Shown piece by piece: positions 46,411-53,970 of a DNA stretch of 64,000 bases. Position numbers and translations under genes: made by a program. Location of the stretch: the NCBI GenBank assembly GCA_030610945.1, contig JAUWQV010000004.1:1-64000 (forward strand), written 5' to 3'. How positions within the stretch are numbered: the stretch's first letter is position 1; the number at the start of each line of letters is the position of its first letter. Source of the DNA: Methanocellales archaeon. GTDB taxonomy: Archaea > Halobacteriota > UBA148 > JAUWXC01. A model generated the notes under the pieces. That model did no database searches. It was not told the origin of the DNA and was given only the letters and a program-made list of their open reading frames with translations.

Positions 46411-46420
46411 CTTCTAACTT

Positions 46421-46463
46421 CTTCCTTCACGCAGAGCGCTGGCGCTTAATCTTGCGCAGGAAG
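46421..46463. other. Long imperfect hairpin
   Basis: CTTCCT/AGGAAG outer arms (46421-46426 with 46458-46463), CGCA/TGCG inside, and an AGCG-CTGG-CGCT tip. It sits in the 567-base gap 46099-46665, which otherwise holds the gene remnant, the partial copy and the dispersed repeat. Confidence 0.5.
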
Positions 46464-46492
46464 GTAAGATGAATAAGGCGCATTATCCATTC

Positions 46493-46545
46493 AATAAAAC
46501 TTCGCTTTAACTCCCAAAACGAAAGGTTAAACGAATGAAGGTTCG
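46493..46545. repeat. Dispersed 53-base inverted-repeat element, copy B
   Basis: Second copy of the element at 37986-38038, with the CGCTTTAAC and GTTAAACG arms and terminal TTCG kept. It lies 120 bases before the RHH/RelE pair. Confidence 0.75.
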
Positions 46546-46630
46546 GTAAATAGTAGTTATACGCAATTCCCTTCGTGTCTGCTTCATTTTAGGTATGGAG
46601 TTTCCCCTTATTCATCCTGTAAACCAAAAA

Positions 46631-46662
46631 GCATATAAATTGTGTGTTACATGAGTAATACA
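46631..46662 (+). promoter_or_regulatory. TATA box and operator of the RHH/RelE pair
   Basis: GCATATAAAT at 46631-46640 is a TATA box. The inverted repeat TGTGTTAC-ATGA-GTAATACA (46643-46662, one mismatch) ends 3 bases before the ATG. That is where a ribbon-helix-helix antitoxin would bind to repress its own operon. Confidence 0.6.
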
Positions 46663-46665
46663 TAG

Positions 46666-46899
46666 ATGACCATGACAACAAAAACTAAAACATTAAATGT
46701 AAGAATTACAGAAGGTCAATATGGTATACTAGAAGACCTGGTGGGAAGGGGAGAATACACCTCTAAAGGTGAATTCATCAGAGAACTTTTAAGAGAAAAA
46801 TTCGATGAGTTTTCTGTTTACCTCTACAAAAAGGCAGAAAGGGATAGAGCAAAACACATCTCTCTTGAAGAATACGGTAAATCAAGATGTTTAGAATGA
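46666..46899 (+). CDS. Ribbon-helix-helix antitoxin (ParD/CopG-like)
   Basis: A 77-residue protein with an N-terminal ribbon-helix-helix (KTLNVRITEGQYGILEDLVGRGEYTS, residues about 7-45) and a charged C-terminal tail that would wrap the toxin. It overlaps the RelE-like toxin gene by four bases. A palindromic operator precedes it. Confidence 0.87.
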   Translation: MTMTTKTKTLNVRITEGQYGILEDLVGRGEYTSKGEFIRELLREKFDEFSVYLYKKAERDRAKHISLEEYGKSRCLE

Positions 46900-47156
46900 G
46901 CTATTCTGTTTTCCTTCATCCAGATGTGGAAAAGTACCTTGATTCACTTTCTGAAAGCGAAAAAAAGAGATGCTATAACGCCCTGAAAAAATTATCTGAA
47001 GATTCATATGAACCAAGGTCTGGTTGTGATATTAAGAAGATGACAGGGAGAGAACCATTTTACAGACTCCGAGTAGGAGATCATAGATTTCTATACGTTA
47101 TTAAGGAACAAGAAGTTCTTGTTGAAGAAGCTTTCAAGCGAGAAAAAGGTTATTAG
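46896..47156 (+). CDS. RelE/ParE-family toxin
   Basis: An 86-residue toxin of the RelE/ParE fold: MSYSVFLHPDVEKYLDSL at the start, then GREPFYRLRVGDHRFLYVI, the usual core. I use the ATG at 46896 because it overlaps the antitoxin stop as ATGA. An ATG at 46887 adds three residues. RelE members cut mRNA on the ribosome and ParE members act on gyrase. The exact target is not visible. Confidence 0.88.
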   Translation: MSYSVFLHPDVEKYLDSLSESEKKRCYNALKKLSEDSYEPRSGCDIKKMTGREPFYRLRVGDHRFLYVIKEQEVLVEEAFKREKGY

Positions 47157-47447
47157 CATACATGTCAAAAATTGACACGATGGGAACTCTTCGCCTTGCT
47201 CACGCAAGGCTTGTCTCTAACGAGAGCGTATAACATGCGGATAAACGGCTACGCTTCGCCCAAATTTGCCCCCTTCGGTCGCACGTCGTATATGCCGGGA
47301 ACGTTAATGGTCAAAAAATAATGAGTGATTTGGTCACACAAAAATATATATTTCAAGGCTCATCATTCGTGATTCTCTGTGCCTCCTCGCCTTGACTCGG
47401 GTGCCTTTTCAGAAAGATATTTAAGTAATCTTATGAAATTAACTCAT
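47157..47447. other. 291-base gap with serial hairpins
   Basis: Right after the toxin stop is TGTCAA-AAA-TTGACA (47163-47177). Next comes a perfect 7-pair hairpin GCCTTGC-TCAC-GCAAGGC (47193-47210), then CTCT-AACG-AGAG. Further on, a stretch bounded by TCTAACG and AACGTTA (about 47216-47312) is loosely like an integron attC site. A TATA stretch (AGATATTTAAG, about 47415) serves the next gene. No gene is visible. Confidence 0.45.
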
Positions 47448-48071
47448 ATGGACAAACGAATAACCATATTAAAAGATGTTATTAGACATCCTGTTACAGC
47501 GTTCAGAGAAATTGATAAAAATGGTAGAGAATATCTAACTGGTGCTGTATTCCTACTTCTTACAGTACCATTTCTATCTTGGGTTTTTTTACCTGAGTTT
47601 TTTACAGTTAGCGGAGCAATTGCAGGACTTGTTAATGTAATGGTCTGCATAGTTCTTACTTATTACATCGGTAGATTTCTTAAAGGAAAAGCAGAATTTA
47701 CAGGATTATTCTCTGCATTAGGATACTCTCATCTGCCCTCTGTTTTTTCCTCGATAATTTTTGGTATTGGTGGAAGATTAAACATGGGAACCATAAGACA
47801 AATTATTGATCTTTTTCAAGATTTTCAAGAACAAGTTGCTACAGAAGAGGTAGCAGAACAAGTTGCTACACAAATGCTTCCTTTATTCAAAGAATTATTT
47901 ACACCTATAAACATCTCTCTTGGTGTAATAGCTTTCTTAATCGGAATTTGGGGAGTTATATTAACTATACTCGCTTGTAGAGAAGCTCATAAATTCAGCA
48001 CAAAGAGAGCAGTTGGAACCTTTGTCATTGCAATGTTTGTTGGAGGAATGATAAATTCCTTACTCGTTTGA
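47448..48071 (+). CDS. Yip1-like membrane protein in the island
   Basis: A 207-residue protein with about five membrane helices, distantly like the Yip1 protein at 39674. I start at MDKRITILKDVIRHPVTAF (ATG 47448) because the TATA stretch about 25-30 bases upstream fits a leaderless start. The open frame continues upstream to 47379 without support. It contains an acidic helical loop with the repeat EQVAT. Unusually AT-rich compared with core genes. Confidence 0.7.
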   Translation: MDKRITILKDVIRHPVTAFREIDKNGREYLTGAVFLLLTVPFLSWVFLPEFFTVSGAIAGLVNVMVCIVLTYYIGRFLKGKAEFTGLFSALGYSHLPSVFSSIIFGIGGRLNMGTIRQIIDLFQDFQEQVATEEVAEQVATQMLPLFKELFTPINISLGVIAFLIGIWGVILTILACREAHKFSTKRAVGTFVIAMFVGGMINSLLV

Positions 48072-48284
48072 TAATAGGTTATTAAGTGTACCGCGCCCTT
48101 CGAGCGCAACGAGTGAAAAATACCAGGATAGCCCCCATTTGTAAATACCCATATCGGTTAATTGGTTCAGACGTGTTCAGAGTCCTTCTGAACGTTGCTT
48201 AGGGCACCAATAAGTCATTCTCCTGCCCTCCTCGTGCGATAAAAGAGGGAGATGAGGGGGCCCTTTCAAAGACTTTGGGATGGG
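48072..48284. other. 213-base gap with a hairpin
   Basis: No gene is seen. GTTCAGA/TCTGAAC (48175-48181 with 48187-48193) forms a clear stem, and a GTTCAGA copy lies just upstream. It separates the Yip1-like gene from the convergent PIN/AbrB pair, so termination in both directions is plausible. Confidence 0.4.
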
Positions 48285-48728
48285 TTAGATCTCAGAGGGC
48301 AGAACAACATGCATTACTCTCTCACCCATGGAGATCTTCTTAAACTCCAGCAATGATTTATCAAACGTTACCATCTTTTCAATACCATTTAATAGAAAAT
48401 TTGTCAGTATCAGTGAGTCCCTGCCTCCTAAAGCATGCCCCGTGCCAAGAGATAACCCTATCTTCGTGATTTCTTTCGTCTGATTCAAGAATAGCGTCGT
48501 ATCCAAGTCAATGTAATCGACCAAAACATCTGTTGCCTGCTTTCTGTCCCATTTTTGTGCATACACGAGGGTATGATAGGCTTCATGGATAATGGTGGGA
48601 TTGGTCGCGGTGTATGCGTCAATTAATCGCTTCACATCCTTGTGGTCAGGATGTTCAGCATCCAAGAATGACACCAACACGTTTGTGTCTACTCCCAGAT
48701 GCCCTTTATTTCTTCTGGTGTCGCCCAT
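48285..48728 (-). CDS. VapC-like PIN-domain toxin
   Basis: A 147-residue PIN-domain ribonuclease with the first acidic residue at D14 in GVDTNVLVSFLD and later ones in IIHEAYHTL, GGRDSLI and TFDKSLLEF. Its start lies 40 bases inside the antitoxin gene in another frame, a long overlap for this kind of pair. The antitoxin is the AbrB-like gene upstream. Confidence 0.88.
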   Translation of the reverse strand: MGDTRRNKGHLGVDTNVLVSFLDAEHPDHKDVKRLIDAYTATNPTIIHEAYHTLVYAQKWDRKQATDVLVDYIDLDTTLFLNQTKEITKIGLSLGTGHALGGRDSLILTNFLLNGIEKMVTFDKSLLEFKKISMGERVMHVVLPSEI

Positions 48729-48925
48729 CTTGGTTTCCCCGTTCTTTTTGGATAAATTCCCCTCAGCTCTTTCAGATTGATTCTCTTCTTCCGCGAGGGC
48801 TTGAGAATTAAGTCTCCATCTTTCCTCTCAAAAGATACTACCATGCCTTCCTTGATTCCACACTGCTTCCTGAAGGGCGCAGGAATCAATATTCTACCCT
48901 TGTCATCCACAACTGCTTCTGTCAT
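48689..48925 (-). CDS. AbrB/SpoVT-type antitoxin (VapB)
   Basis: A 78-residue protein with a swapped-hairpin AbrB domain at the N-terminus (VVDDKGRILIPAPFRKQCGIKEGMVV) and a basic-then-acidic tail for toxin binding. It precedes and overlaps the PIN toxin gene and probably represses the operon. Confidence 0.87.
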   Translation of the reverse strand: MTEAVVDDKGRILIPAPFRKQCGIKEGMVVSFERKDGDLILKPSRKKRINLKELRGIYPKRTGKPRWATPEEIKGIWE

Positions 48926-49060
48926 GATTTATTCCCATATCCCATGCGCATCCACAATATTTAAACATTCCCACATGGTAGTGGGAAGAAGATGAGTTTT
49001 ACGGTTCTGTAGAATCCTCCGGTTGACAAACGCTAGTTTCTACACCCAATCTTCGAAAGG

Positions 49061-49097
49061 TATATATAGGACCTCATCATTATCATCATTATGAGGT
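49061..49097 (+). promoter_or_regulatory. TATA box and inverted repeat before the DUF5371-like gene
   Basis: TATATATAGG begins at 49061. ACCTCAT (49071-49077) and ATGAGGT (49091-49097) form an inverted repeat across the expected start site and ribosome site, so it may be an operator or an RNA hairpin controlling translation. Confidence 0.55.
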
Positions 49098-49103
49098 GAG
49101 GTA

Positions 49104-49292
49104 ATGGTCAGAATAATATACGCGCAGACAGTGCTTACCGCTGAAGACCTGGACCGGTTAAAAAAGAAGACCGGTACGGATTCTACAAAGGAAGCACTTT
49201 CAACAGCAGTCCAACATTACCTCGAATGTGATAGCACAGAAGTGGGTGAGTTATGGCAAAGACGGTTAGAGCGCCTGACAGAAAGGACGTAA
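49104..49292 (+). CDS. DUF5371-like small protein
   Basis: A 62-residue protein MVRIIYAQTVLTAEDLDRL... with KTGTDSTKEALSTAVQHYLEC, much like a short methanogen family I know as DUF5371. The layout of a strand then two helices recalls ribbon-helix-helix antitoxins. No toxin gene follows. A pilin gene starts 75 bases downstream. Confidence 0.7.
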   Translation: MVRIIYAQTVLTAEDLDRLKKKTGTDSTKEALSTAVQHYLECDSTEVGELWQRRLERLTERT

Positions 49293-49367
49293 TAGTCGTC
49301 TTTAGCATCCGTCTGTGCTAAAAAGAACATAAGAGGTTTGGAAGAAGAACATAAGAGGTGAAAAGAA

Positions 49368-49862
49368 ATGAAAGCAAATGGGAAATTCAGAGCAGATGAG
49401 AAAGCAGTGAGTCCAGTCATTGGCGTCATTCTGATGGTCGCCATCACAGTCATTCTCGCAGCCATCATCGCAGCCTTCGTGTTCGGCATGGCACCCCCAG
49501 CAATGGCTCCAGTGGCGAGCATTAGGGGTACCGTTGTAGATGACCCTATTGGTGACGAGTTCAACGTCATAAGACTTGAACACCAAGGCGGAGATACGAT
49601 AACAGTAAGTGACTCAACTCTTACCCTCATGGTAGAGGGTGTTGCAGCCACGTATGATGGAGAAAGTCAGCAATTCTCAACTGGCCAATATGCATACATA
49701 TGGGATAAGGGCGGTGTATACTACTACAACGTGACCGATGTACAATCAGCGGCGAATAGCCCAAGCACCATTGATGCAATCGATTCTGGCGAATCACTCA
49801 ACATCAAGATCGTTGATGTCGAGAGCCAGCAGTTGATCGCAGACATACCCGTAAGGGGCTAA
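49368..49862 (+). CDS. Archaeal type IV pilin-like protein 1
   Basis: A 164-residue secreted protein with a class III signal peptide: a short charged N-terminus, then AVSPVIGVILMVAITVILAAIIAAF, the hydrophobic helix that packs into the filament core after prepilin peptidase cleavage before AVSP. The rest is a beta-rich head. It is paralogous to the next gene (both share FGMAP, IRLEHQGG and KIVDV...QLIADI). Confidence 0.88.
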   Translation: MKANGKFRADEKAVSPVIGVILMVAITVILAAIIAAFVFGMAPPAMAPVASIRGTVVDDPIGDEFNVIRLEHQGGDTITVSDSTLTLMVEGVAATYDGESQQFSTGQYAYIWDKGGVYYYNVTDVQSAANSPSTIDAIDSGESLNIKIVDVESQQLIADIPVRG

Positions 49863-49910
49863 ACTAACACTGCTAACACAAGCACAAGTGGTTAGAAACC
49901 TGCCAATGGG

Positions 49911-49945
49911 GGGCTGATTCACGTCAGCCCTTTCCTCCCTTTTTA
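49911..49945 (+). terminator. Terminator after pilin 1
   Basis: GGGCTGA-TTCACG-TCAGCCC (49911-49930) followed by a pyrimidine and T-rich run to about 49945. Confidence 0.65.
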
Positions 49946-49978
49946 TTTTGATTAGATTTTACTTATGGGGTATAGGCA

Positions 49979-50452
49979 ATGAAGAAGAACAACATCACCA
50001 ATAAATTCAGGGATGACAGAGCAGTATCCCCGGTCATCGGCGAGATTTTGATGGTCGCAGTCGTGGTGATTTTGGCTGCAGTCATCGCAGCATACATGTT
50101 CGGGATGGCTCCGATGGGCGTTGCGCCCCAGGCGAGCATCAGGGGTTCTGTGGAGCAGATTAATAATCATAATTGCATCAGGTTGGAGCATCAGGGTGGA
50201 GAGGAGATACCGTTAACAGGTGCTTCTATAAGGGTCATTGTCAATGGGACGGCAATAGAAGATTTCCCTGGTGGAAAGTTGACGGCCGGTGAGAGTTGTT
50301 ATATCTGGATGGAGGATGGAGTATATCATCTTAGCGAGGATAAACCAGTGAGTCCTAACTATCCATTGCCCGAAACCGGCAAAACCGCTACGGTCAAAAT
50401 CGTTGATGTCGCAAGTGAGCAGTTGATCGCGGATATACAGGTGCAGGGATAG
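49979..50452 (+). CDS. Archaeal type IV pilin-like protein 2
   Basis: A 157-residue pilin with the same processing site (RAVSPVIGEILMVAVVVILAAVIAAY). A glutamate follows VIG, at or near the E5 position used for assembly in other type IV pilins, and it is missing from paralogue 1. The pilus ATPase and platform genes lie 6-10 kb away at 56802-60337, so these may be their subunits. Confidence 0.88.
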   Translation: MKKNNITNKFRDDRAVSPVIGEILMVAVVVILAAVIAAYMFGMAPMGVAPQASIRGSVEQINNHNCIRLEHQGGEEIPLTGASIRVIVNGTAIEDFPGGKLTAGESCYIWMEDGVYHLSEDKPVSPNYPLPETGKTATVKIVDVASEQLIADIQVQG

Positions 50453-50549
50453 GTTATAACACAATAACAGAACTACTCTTTTTTATTTTTGATTACCTTT
50501 TTATACGTATGAACTAATGATGAAATGGTATATGGGGAGATGTTGCAAG

Positions 50550-50738
50550 ATGACAAAAACAATCGAGGTTGTTTATGAGAAAGGAGTCTTTAAACCTCTG
50601 GAGCCCGTGAAAATGAAGGAAGGAGAAAAGGTAAAGGTCGAAATAAAGAAGTTGCCGGAGGGACTTTTTGGGATTTTCCGTGGAAAGGATTTGTCGAAGC
50701 TCTTAGAGGAAACCGAAGATGAATGGGGTATTTATTGA
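50550..50738 (+). CDS. DUF104-type antitoxin
   Basis: A 62-residue protein MTKTIEVVYEKGVFKPLEPVKM..., the DUF104 fold used as antitoxin for PIN toxins in archaea. The TATA box TTTTTATAC (about 50491-50499) puts the transcript start near 50522, after the in-frame ATG at 50517, so the ATG at 50550 is preferred. It overlaps the toxin gene by 20 bases. Confidence 0.85.
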   Translation: MTKTIEVVYEKGVFKPLEPVKMKEGEKVKVEIKKLPEGLFGIFRGKDLSKLLEETEDEWGIY

Positions 50739-51144
50739 CTCAAACGTCTTTCTGGAATTCTTAAAAGGAAAAGAAAGAGCAAAAACACTTCTTGAGGACT
50801 ATTTAGATCTCGAGGGATGCATCAATGACATCGTCTTTTCGGAGGTCTTGTTCGTCTATATTAAAGCAGAAACGGGGAAGAAGTCCTATGAATTGAAGAG
50901 GCAACCTGAACTCGTGAAGTCCGTTGAACTCAATGACATCCTGGAGTTACTGGGAAGATATAGGATGCTTGAGGTCGGTGAGGCTGTCAAGAGTGAAGCG
51001 GAAGGAATCATCAAGGAATATGGGTTACTTCCAAACGATGCACTTATCGCTGCTACGTGCAAACATTATGATATAAAGAAAATAGCTACTTTCGATCCCG
51101 ATTTTAAGAGGGTTGATTTTTTAGAAGTAATCATGCTGGAATGA
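50719..51144 (+). CDS. PIN-domain toxin
   Basis: A 141-residue PIN ribonuclease with acidic site residues in FIDSNVFLEF (D7), FSEVLF, PNDALIAATC and TFDPDFKRV. It is paired with the DUF104 antitoxin upstream. Likely targets are tRNA or rRNA, but these are not shown. Confidence 0.88.
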   Translation: MNGVFIDSNVFLEFLKGKERAKTLLEDYLDLEGCINDIVFSEVLFVYIKAETGKKSYELKRQPELVKSVELNDILELLGRYRMLEVGEAVKSEAEGIIKEYGLLPNDALIAATCKHYDIKKIATFDPDFKRVDFLEVIMLE

Positions 51145-51483
51145 TTTTATTTTTTGATTAACCTTTTTACATGCATAATCGAGATGATTTTACTTCCAGC
51201 CGATCTCATAAAATGAGGATTGAAAGGTTGTAGAGAGTCACTCATAAACTACCTAGGTACTACCTAGGTGGATCTCTCATTTTCGATTGTCGTTGAGAGA
51301 AATAAAGTTCAAAAAGGATGTGTAGGCTTACTTGGAGCAGATTTATAATCTTTCAAACAGTCACATATCGAAGACTGGCCAAATCAACAGATTTAGACAG
51401 ACTCACAGATGTTTCATCTGTGACCTCTGTGAGAGTCGTAACCCTTATGGGGTTTTGACACGTCAAAATACTCGGAGTATCCT
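51145..51483. other. 339-base gap: hairpins, tandem palindromes, CRISPR-repeat-like motif
   Basis: No gene is seen. It holds a stretch at about 51201-51226 with a CTCAT-AAA-ATGAG stem ending in GGATTGAAAG, resembling archaeal CRISPR repeats but present once. It also has an exact 11-base tandem ACTACCTAGGT (51248-51258, 51259-51269), each with the palindrome ACCTAGGT, and a perfect 9-pair hairpin TCACAGATG-TTT-CATCTGTGA (51403-51423). Tandem palindromes are typical protein-binding sites. Confidence 0.5.
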
Positions 51484-51759
51484 ATGAGGTTCAAATTTGA
51501 CGTTGAAATCAATCGTAGAACAGAAGAACACATCACCAAGCATAATCTAACAAGAAACGATGTAATACATGCCCTCAGTGGAAGAGTTTATTTCCGAAAG
51601 ACTCTGATTGGTGGAGAGGAGTATTGGAGGTTAATTGCTGAGACTGAAGGTCGTGTGTTATTCATCGTGCTAAAACCTCTGAACGACAGACAAAGGCTCA
51701 TTACTGCAAGAGATGCTGAGGAGAGCGAAAAAAGATTATATAAGAAGAGGGGGAAGTGA
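51484..51759 (+). CDS. BrnT/DUF4258-like toxin
   Basis: A 91-residue protein with the RelE-like small toxin layout: FDVEINRRTEEHITKHNL at the start, ALSGRVYFRKTL, then RVLFIVLKPLNDRQRLITARDAEESEKRLYKK, close to the BrnT ending. The gene for its likely antitoxin follows. Confidence 0.65.
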   Translation: MRFKFDVEINRRTEEHITKHNLTRNDVIHALSGRVYFRKTLIGGEEYWRLIAETEGRVLFIVLKPLNDRQRLITARDAEESEKRLYKKRGK

Positions 51760-51764
51760 TTACT

Positions 51765-52004
51765 ATGCGAAAGGTTGAGATAAAGAGTGTCGAGGACATG
51801 AAAGCATTGCCATTCGATGAGTGGATGGAAGTTCCAGATGGTTTCGATATTGATTTTATAGATGTAGAAGATGACGTTCAAGTTCGTGATAACAAGATAC
51901 TCGTGACTCTACCAGTGAGCGTAACAAAGAAACTAAGGTTGAGCAAGAAGAACAAATTCACGGCGGTTTATTCCGATAGGAAGTTGATTATAGAGAAAGT
52001 GTAA
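51765..52004 (+). CDS. Putative antitoxin with AbrB-like end
   Basis: A 79-residue protein. The first half is acidic (DGFDIDFIDVEDDVQV). The second half, KILVTLPVSVTKKLRLSKKNKF, resembles an AbrB/MazE swapped hairpin, an unusual C-terminal position. A GTG at 51756 overlapping the toxin stop is the alternative start. Confidence 0.6.
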   Translation: MRKVEIKSVEDMKALPFDEWMEVPDGFDIDFIDVEDDVQVRDNKILVTLPVSVTKKLRLSKKNKFTAVYSDRKLIIEKV

Positions 52005-52109
52005 AAAAGCTCCCAGCCAAATTCATTGGGAAACCCGCATTCAATCTTTGACATTTGTGAAATTCTGCCAAATCTCTCAGCTACTACTTAATTTTTCAGC
52101 GTTTAACAA

Positions 52110-52496
52110 TCACTTCCTCTTATTAACCCAGTACCAGACCGTCTGTGCGGAGACTTTCTTGCCCACCTTCTTCGAGACGTGCCTGGCGATCTTTTCATAG
52201 CCCCAGCCCTTTTCGCGGAGCTTTCTCGCCTCTTTTACGAGCTTTGAGTCATACCTATTCGCATAGCCCACCAGCATCTTGATACCCTGCATGGCAAGGA
52301 GGCGCTCCATGAAAGGATGTAGAGCATCCACGATACTGGGCGGGAACTGTATCGCCTTCACGTTCTTCCTCGTTCGTATGATCTCGCCGATATCTTTGAA
52401 GAGGGCTATCTTATAGCAGATGTGGACGGTCTGCGCGTCTTCAGGTATTTTTGGGATGTCTTCTTTTTTGTAGACGATGAAATCTGCTTTGTTCAT
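52110..52496 (-). CDS. DUF1699-like protein with C-terminal helix-turn-helix
   Basis: A 128-residue protein. The N-terminal 85 residues (VHICYKIALFKDIGEII, KAIQFPPSIVDAL) match what I know of DUF1699, a Methanosarcinales-type family. The end (KLVKEARKLREKGWGYEKIARHVSKKVGKKVSAQTVWYWV) is a resolvase-style helix-turn-helix. It is probably a DNA-binding regulator. Confidence 0.75.
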   Translation of the reverse strand: MNKADFIVYKKEDIPKIPEDAQTVHICYKIALFKDIGEIIRTRKNVKAIQFPPSIVDALHPFMERLLAMQGIKMLVGYANRYDSKLVKEARKLREKGWGYEKIARHVSKKVGKKVSAQTVWYWVNKRK

Positions 52497-52594
52497 TTTA
52501 TGACCTCCCTGGACAGAATATGAATTCTTACTTTAAATGTATTTTGTCTTTTTACTAAATTTGTATGAAACGTTAAACCTAAATCTAGTTTTGC

Positions 52595-52661
52595 CCTACC
52601 CAAACTTCACGACGTCGACATTGGCCTGTTTTAAAAACTCCAGCGCCGCCATGTCTGAATG
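52595..52661 (-). pseudogene. Displaced 3' end of a dCMP deaminase gene
   Basis: On the minus strand this reads [19 protein letters not shown] and stop, against [19 protein letters not shown] and stop at the true end of the deaminase gene (54309-54374). The two copies differ at several bases, mostly silent. A 3'-end copy this far from its gene is what site-specific insertion into a gene end leaves behind. Confidence 0.85.
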
Positions 52662-52702
52662 ATAACAACTAAAGCGTCTTATCGGGGGCGTGACAACATT
52701 TA

Positions 52703-53137
52703 TTATTGCTTCATCGGATTTATGACCGTTAGCCATGGTATCTTTTTGAATCCGTCATCTTCTGTATAGATGTGCTGAACCTGGTGTTCTCTCATCGTCG
52801 CTGCGAGCAATGCATCCCAGTAATGAACCCCGTGCTCGGCGCTTATTTTGATCGCGGCCTGGATGGTGTGGGCGCCAAAATCGATCTTTTTCCAGCCCTG
52901 GAATTCGATGATGTCCTGCACGATTCCACCAGCGATATTCGCAGACAGAGGGTTTTCAATCTTTTCTGTAACGATCACGTAAAATTCGGACAAATTTTGT
53001 AAAGAAATCGCGAAGTCCTTTTTTAAGCTCCAGCACGCGTCCACTAATTTTTTACATACCCGGTGCTTCTCCCCTTCGCTGACATCATAGGCATACACCA
53101 GCAGGTTCGTATCAAGCAGACAAAGCTCATCGCTCAT
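52703..53137 (-). CDS. PIN-domain toxin in the cassette
   Basis: A 144-residue PIN protein with acidic site residues in LLDTNLLVYAYD (D9), NLSEFYV, HYWDALLAA and TEDDGFKK. The ATG at 53137 gives a standard start. The open frame also allows one 12 codons earlier. It overlaps the antitoxin gene by 11 bases. Confidence 0.87.
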   Translation of the reverse strand: MSDELCLLDTNLLVYAYDVSEGEKHRVCKKLVDACWSLKKDFAISLQNLSEFYVIVTEKIENPLSANIAGGIVQDIIEFQGWKKIDFGAHTIQAAIKISAEHGVHYWDALLAATMREHQVQHIYTEDDGFKKIPWLTVINPMKQ

Positions 53138-53366
53138 ATAGCTCGTCTCTCGATCTATACAATTTCTTGCCAAAATTGAAGCCCTTATCCAAAAGTTTTA
53201 GCTCCCTCTTGGCGATCTCTTTCTGCCTTTTCACATACACCCAATTTTGCATCGCCTCTGTGATCGCCCTGCCCAGAACTCCTTTTTTCCTTCCATAGAG
53301 GGTGCTGGCCGTCTCTCTGAAATCATCCTCGACTTCGTCTTTCACGTTCACTGTGATCGTTCCCAT
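53127..53366 (-). CDS. Antitoxin for the cassette PIN toxin
   Basis: A 79-residue charged protein MGTITVNVKDEVEDDFRET..., with a strand-helix-helix layout like a ribbon-helix-helix domain and a basic tail (KRQKEIAKRELKLLDKG). It is upstream of and overlaps the PIN gene. TTTAAATATAAC and repeated TCTAAA motifs lie just upstream and may be its promoter and operator. Confidence 0.8.
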   Translation of the reverse strand: MGTITVNVKDEVEDDFRETASTLYGRKKGVLGRAITEAMQNWVYVKRQKEIAKRELKLLDKGFNFGKKLYRSRDELYER

Positions 53367-53437
53367 ATATTCACCAATTACATTTAGATTTATGTTATAT
53401 TTAAATGTTTAGATTTTGTAAATATTTCTGTGAAAAA

Positions 53438-53530
53438 TCAGAGCTTTTCGTATAGCACACCAGGAAGGGCTGGAACATGCACTGAATAACCGCCGTCCTC
53501 TTCTTTTTCCAAAACGACCTTAAATTTCAT
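53438..53530 (-). pseudogene. Truncated HicB-type antitoxin gene
   Basis: A 30-codon frame reads MKFKVVLEKEEDGGYSVHVPALPG and then ends after VLYEKL. The match to the HicB N-terminus (compare PSLPGCISQG at 11361) is clear, but about 40 residues are missing. It starts 8 bases after the winged-helix gene stop and breaks off near the promoter of the PIN pair. Confidence 0.7.
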
Positions 53531-53538
53531 GATATCCC

Positions 53539-53910
53539 TCAAGCGGGAACGGCAACTTTTTGTTTCTCAATGTTTTTAATGATTTCTGCCAGTTTTTCAT
53601 CAGAGACGTTCATGGTTTCTTTTATGGTGATCATTTTATCGATCTTTATCAATTCTCTTGTTATCGGCGAGTCCATGTTTAATTGATACATTTTTGCCCT
53701 GCCGACATCTCTCGTTTTTTTGATGACACCTAGGTCTACCAGCTCCTCGAAAAACGTGTTTAATGTAACTCTGGACATTCCTGCACCCTTTGCTATTTCC
53801 GTTTTAGAATAGTCATATCCATAGTTATCTATGAAAAAATCTATGACCCTGAAAAAAGGGCTGGCTCCAAACCTTTTTATGAAGAATGATTCTTTCATTT
53901 TGCTCATCAC
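53539..53910 (-). CDS. Winged-helix transcription regulator
   Basis: A 123-residue protein typical of archaeal HTH regulators: FGASPFFRVIDFFIDN at the start, YSKTEIAKGAGMSRVTLNTFFEELVDLGVIKKT as the DNA-binding helix pair, and a C-terminal helix. In related archaea such genes often precede a HicB-like gene. Here that gene is broken. Confidence 0.85.
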   Translation of the reverse strand: MMSKMKESFFIKRFGASPFFRVIDFFIDNYGYDYSKTEIAKGAGMSRVTLNTFFEELVDLGVIKKTRDVGRAKMYQLNMDSPITRELIKIDKMITIKETMNVSDEKLAEIIKNIEKQKVAVPA

Positions 53911-53970
53911 CTAATTATAAGACAACCTTTAAATATTTTTGCGTTCAACGATAAGTAAACTTTACAATAG

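Noticed and set aside
51145-51483. CRISPR array
   Set aside because: Only one repeat-like unit is present, with no regular spacing or spacers.
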